From Fen-1254 sp963769605 (GTDB taxonomy: Bacteria; Bacteroidota; Ignavibacteria; UBA10030): a DNA stretch of 64,000 nt. A model generated the notes under the pieces. The model saw only the letters and a program-made list of their open reading frames with translations. It had not been told where the DNA came from and made no database searches. Positions within the stretch are counted from its first letter, which is position 1. The number at the start of each line of letters is the position of its first letter. The translations under genes were made by a program, and so were the position numbers. Below are positions 62,023 to 64,000 of this stretch, in pieces. Location: contig CAVYML010000003.1 of assembly GCA_963769605.1 (NCBI GenBank), positions 434,001-498,000 on the forward strand, written 5' to 3'.

Positions 62023-62038
62023 TGGCACAACTGTTGCT
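62023..62038 (+). promoter_or_regulatory. Predicted sigma54 promoter
   Basis: TGGCAC-AACTG-TTGCT: the GG (62024-62025) and GC (62036-62037) are separated by exactly 10 bases, as sigma54 requires. Start of transcription expected near 62049, about 28 bases before the small gene's ATG. The only such site noticed in the window. Confidence 0.65.
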
Positions 62039-62076
62039 TAAATATAAATAAAGAGAGACCGAAAAAAGGAGAAAAC

Positions 62077-62220
62077 ATGGTCTATATTGCAATTGTCATC
62101 GGTTATTGTCTCGCGCTTTTCTTGTTGATTCGCCTTTTTGATGCCATGCATCATTGGGACGAAGATGTGGATGAAATGATGGATGAAATTCACAAAGAAT
62201 TAAAGCAGAAAGCAGCTTAG
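62077..62220 (+). CDS. Small single-helix membrane protein (47 residues)
   Basis: Starts at ATG 62077 after AAAAGGAGAAAAC, a strong ribosome site. One helix (YIAIVIGYCLALFLLIRLF) followed by an acidic amphipathic tail (HHWDEDVDEMMDEIHKELKQ). Family not recognised. A sigma54-type promoter directly upstream suggests conditional expression. A longer frame from 62008 runs through the promoter and is rejected. Confidence 0.7.
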   Translation: MVYIAIVIGYCLALFLLIRLFDAMHHWDEDVDEMMDEIHKELKQKAA

Positions 62221-62224
62221 ACAA

Positions 62225-62250
62225 GGGTCAGCAAAATTATTTTTGCACCC
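62225..62250. terminator. Possible bidirectional terminator
   Basis: GGGT-CA-GCAAAA, short loop, TTTTTGC-ACCC. It lies between the convergent small gene and lptG, overlapping the lptG stop. Confidence 0.5.
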
Positions 62251-63334
62251 GGAAAAGGTTGATAATTCCAGCCGAAAAGAAAATAAAATTTGCCATCCAG
62301 GCTGTGATGAATGGGTCAAGATCGCCGTTGTAACCGAACACTTGACTTGCCTTCATGAAAGCGAGATAAAGGAAGGTCACGGCAGTGGCAATACCGAAGC
62401 CGAGAGCGGCTCCCGTGCGCGGGCGCCCTGAGGCAAACGGAACCGCAAAGAGCACCATAATAACACTCGCGAAGGGGAACGCGATTTTCGCATGATATTC
62501 CACCGACCAGCGGGAAATATCCTGTCCGGCTTTCAACTGGTTTTGAATAAACTCCCTCAGATCTGTATAATTCATTTCATCGGGCGTTCTCTGCTTTTTT
62601 TCAATATCCTCCGGAGTAAGGGAAAGCTCATCAAACGGAAGCTCGTTGAAAGATGTTAGTGTCTGCCCTGTATCCGCAAATTGGCGATAAGTCCCGCGCA
62701 GAAGAACCCATGAGCCTGTCTTTCGCCGTGCATCGATTCTCCAGCGCATTTGCATCGCATCATAGCGTTTGATGAGTTTTGTCCCATCCTTCGGGGAAAA
62801 ATCCTGTATGCTGACTCTATTAGCAATCTGCGTTTGCGTGTCGTAGTAATTGACTGAAATTACCTCTGTTGCACCGACCTGAAAAAACAAATTGAATTTT
62901 ACGGAGGGCTGGTATCCCCGGTTTAAATGCGTCCGCTCGATGTAAAATTTTTTCTGATTGGCATACGGCACAAGCCATCCGTTGACATAAATCGAAAGAA
63001 GACTGATCATCAATGCAACGATTATAAACGGCGCAAGAATGCGATACATGCTTATGCCGCTTGCCTTCAGCGCAGCTAATTCGTTTTGCGATGAAAGCCG
63101 CCCTACGACAAAAAGCGCAGCAAGGAGGACGGCAACCGGGATCATGAGCTTAATGATCTCGGGAGAGTATGCAAGATAGTATTGAAAGATAACGGCCGAT
63201 GGAGCATTTGCTTCTATAAAATCATCCAGTTTTTCCATCATATCGATGATGATAAAAATAATCAGAAAGGCAAGAATTCCGAACAGCCATGAAATCAGGA
63301 ATTGGCGGATGATGTACCGGTCGATAAGCTTCAC
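62237..63334 (-). CDS. lptG: LPS export permease LptG (YjgP/YjgQ)
   Basis: 365 residues. Three N-terminal helices (FLISWLFGILAFLIIFIIID, YYLAYSPEIIKLMIPVAVLL, ILAPFIIVALMISLLSIYV), a beta-jellyroll periplasmic domain (LNRGYQPSVKFNLFFQ onward) and three C-terminal helices. With LptF and LptB it pulls lipopolysaccharide out of the inner membrane. Start is a GTG that overlaps the lptF stop by four bases (GTGA). Calling it G rather than F rests on order and the partner. Confidence 0.92.
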   Translation of the reverse strand: MKLIDRYIIRQFLISWLFGILAFLIIFIIIDMMEKLDDFIEANAPSAVIFQYYLAYSPEIIKLMIPVAVLLAALFVVGRLSSQNELAALKASGISMYRILAPFIIVALMISLLSIYVNGWLVPYANQKKFYIERTHLNRGYQPSVKFNLFFQVGATEVISVNYYDTQTQIANRVSIQDFSPKDGTKLIKRYDAMQMRWRIDARRKTGSWVLLRGTYRQFADTGQTLTSFNELPFDELSLTPEDIEKKQRTPDEMNYTDLREFIQNQLKAGQDISRWSVEYHAKIAFPFASVIMVLFAVPFASGRPRTGAALGFGIATAVTFLYLAFMKASQVFGYNGDLDPFITAWMANFIFFSAGIINLFRVQK

Positions 63335-64000
63335 AGATTATCCTTCGGAATTTGAGCGTCGGCACGCCATGATTTAGGAATCAATTTTGAGAACCAGGAC
63401 CAATCGATGATCACATTTTCGTTTGCTACCTTATATGTCAGATATATTCCCACAACGCCGAGAATAATGTTTGCCATCCACATGCTCAACCATGGGGCAA
63501 TCAGCCCGTGATCCGCAAGTGTTTCTCCGCCGCGCAGGCATGCCCAATATAGCGTAAAGAAACCAAGGCTTAGACTTGCCCCCACACCGAACGTTCCGCG
63601 CCTGGCCATAATTCCAAGAGGAGCGCCGATCAGGACAAAAACGAGACAGGCGCACGGGATGGAATATTTTTTGTGAATCTCAACCAAATATTTCCCGGCT
63701 TCCAGTTCGTATAAATGCGCGACGAATTTTTTGTTTTCGATAGTCTGCTTGAGCATTGTTGATGAAACCGGCGAACTGGAAGAAGGAGAAGATCCTGTTT
63801 TTAAGAGTAAAAGCGTTTGCTTTGCCGCGTCCTCTTCTTTGTGCTGCAAATTTCGCAGGCTATCGACTTTGATGCGCATATCGCTCGCGTTCATTTCACG
63901 ATCGCCGCGGGGAGTAAAATTTTGATCGGTTCTTTGAAAATTAAACCCTTCTGCTTCCATGACGATGCGGTGTTTTTGAAAACGAATGATTCTATACTGT
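63331..64000 (-). CDS. lptF: LPS export permease LptF, 5' part outside window
   Basis: The frame is open to base 64000, and residues before the first ATG (QYRIIRFQKHRIV) continue the protein, so the gene runs past the window edge. Visible: the end of the jellyroll domain, KYSIPCACLVFVLIGAPLGI (the conserved transmembrane start), then two more helices. The order lptF-lptG on one strand is standard. Confidence 0.92.
   Translation of the reverse strand, partial: QYRIIRFQKHRIVMEAEGFNFQRTDQNFTPRGDREMNASDMRIKVDSLRNLQHKEEDAAKQTLLLLKTGSSPSSSSPVSSTMLKQTIENKKFVAHLYELEAGKYLVEIHKKYSIPCACLVFVLIGAPLGIMARRGTFGVGASLSLGFFTLYWACLRGGETLADHGLIAPWLSMWMANIILGVVGIYLTYKVANENVIIDWSWFSKLIPKSWRADAQIPKDNL

Noticed and set aside
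61769..62041. 90-codon plus-strand frame
   Set aside because: No ribosome site, Cys/Arg-rich without family likeness, overlaps the transposase relic and the sigma54 promoter.

Overview
The window reads as one chromosomal stretch of a Gram-negative bacterium of moderate G+C content. Outer-membrane biogenesis genes (LpxH, LptG, LptF, several lipoproteins) show the cell type. The gene mix suggests the FCB side of the tree, near Ignavibacteria/Chlorobi/Caldithrix: a BatA-type membrane protein, an M49 peptidase with a five-residue HExxH motif, separate SecD and SecF, a TatT-linked TRAP transporter, a GPH symporter and ClpC. Placement is inference from gene content; there is no rRNA or tRNA here. 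At least ten sites share a sigma70-like promoter of the form TTGnnn-N17-TAnATT, unlike the TAnnTTTG type known from Bacteroides.

Layout. 1-5.6 kb: the end of a type I restriction operon (hsdS cut by the window edge, a four-helix/zinc-ribbon gene, hsdR with a late frameshift, a YgjP-like metallopeptidase). 5.8-17.7 kb: htpG, a C/G-rich palindrome element ending in a DUF559 endonuclease gene, a YciH factor, a Gfo/Idh oxidoreductase, a second YgjP-like peptidase, pepT, an OPT transporter, OsmC, a double-thioredoxin protein and an M2-like peptidase. 17.7-18.9 kb: first copy of an IS4-type insertion sequence. 19-28 kb: a thioredoxin-like protein, hflX, a BatA/VWA protein, a DUF192 protein, an M49 peptidase and a two-component system. 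28-38.6 kb: lpxH, a class A PBP, aroK-aroB, a PpiD/SurA-like isomerase, secD-secF and a STAS protein. 38.7-44.6 kb: a decayed nucleoside kinase, a HerA-type ATPase, an alpha/beta-hydrolase-like protein, ctpA (frameshifted) and tmk. 45-50 kb: a tatT-dctPQM TRAP operon whose stop codon lies in the target duplication of the second IS copy. 50-53 kb: an accessory island with hicBA, palindromes and two AT-rich genes separated by an attC-like site. 53-64 kb: a GPH symporter, a HhH-GPD glycosylase, an RluE-type synthase, clpC, a lipoprotein/coiled-coil pair, a sigma54-driven small membrane protein, and lptG-lptF (lptF cut by the edge).

Two things stand out beyond the genes. First, nearly every longer spacer from 10.8 to 56.3 kb is filled with degenerate tandem words of strict 7-base or 8-base period; these run into gene ends and create false N-terminal extensions. 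Second, several distinct palindromic families occur, one next to the DUF559 gene with what looks like a conserved three-way-junction fold. No CRISPR array, tRNA or rRNA was seen.
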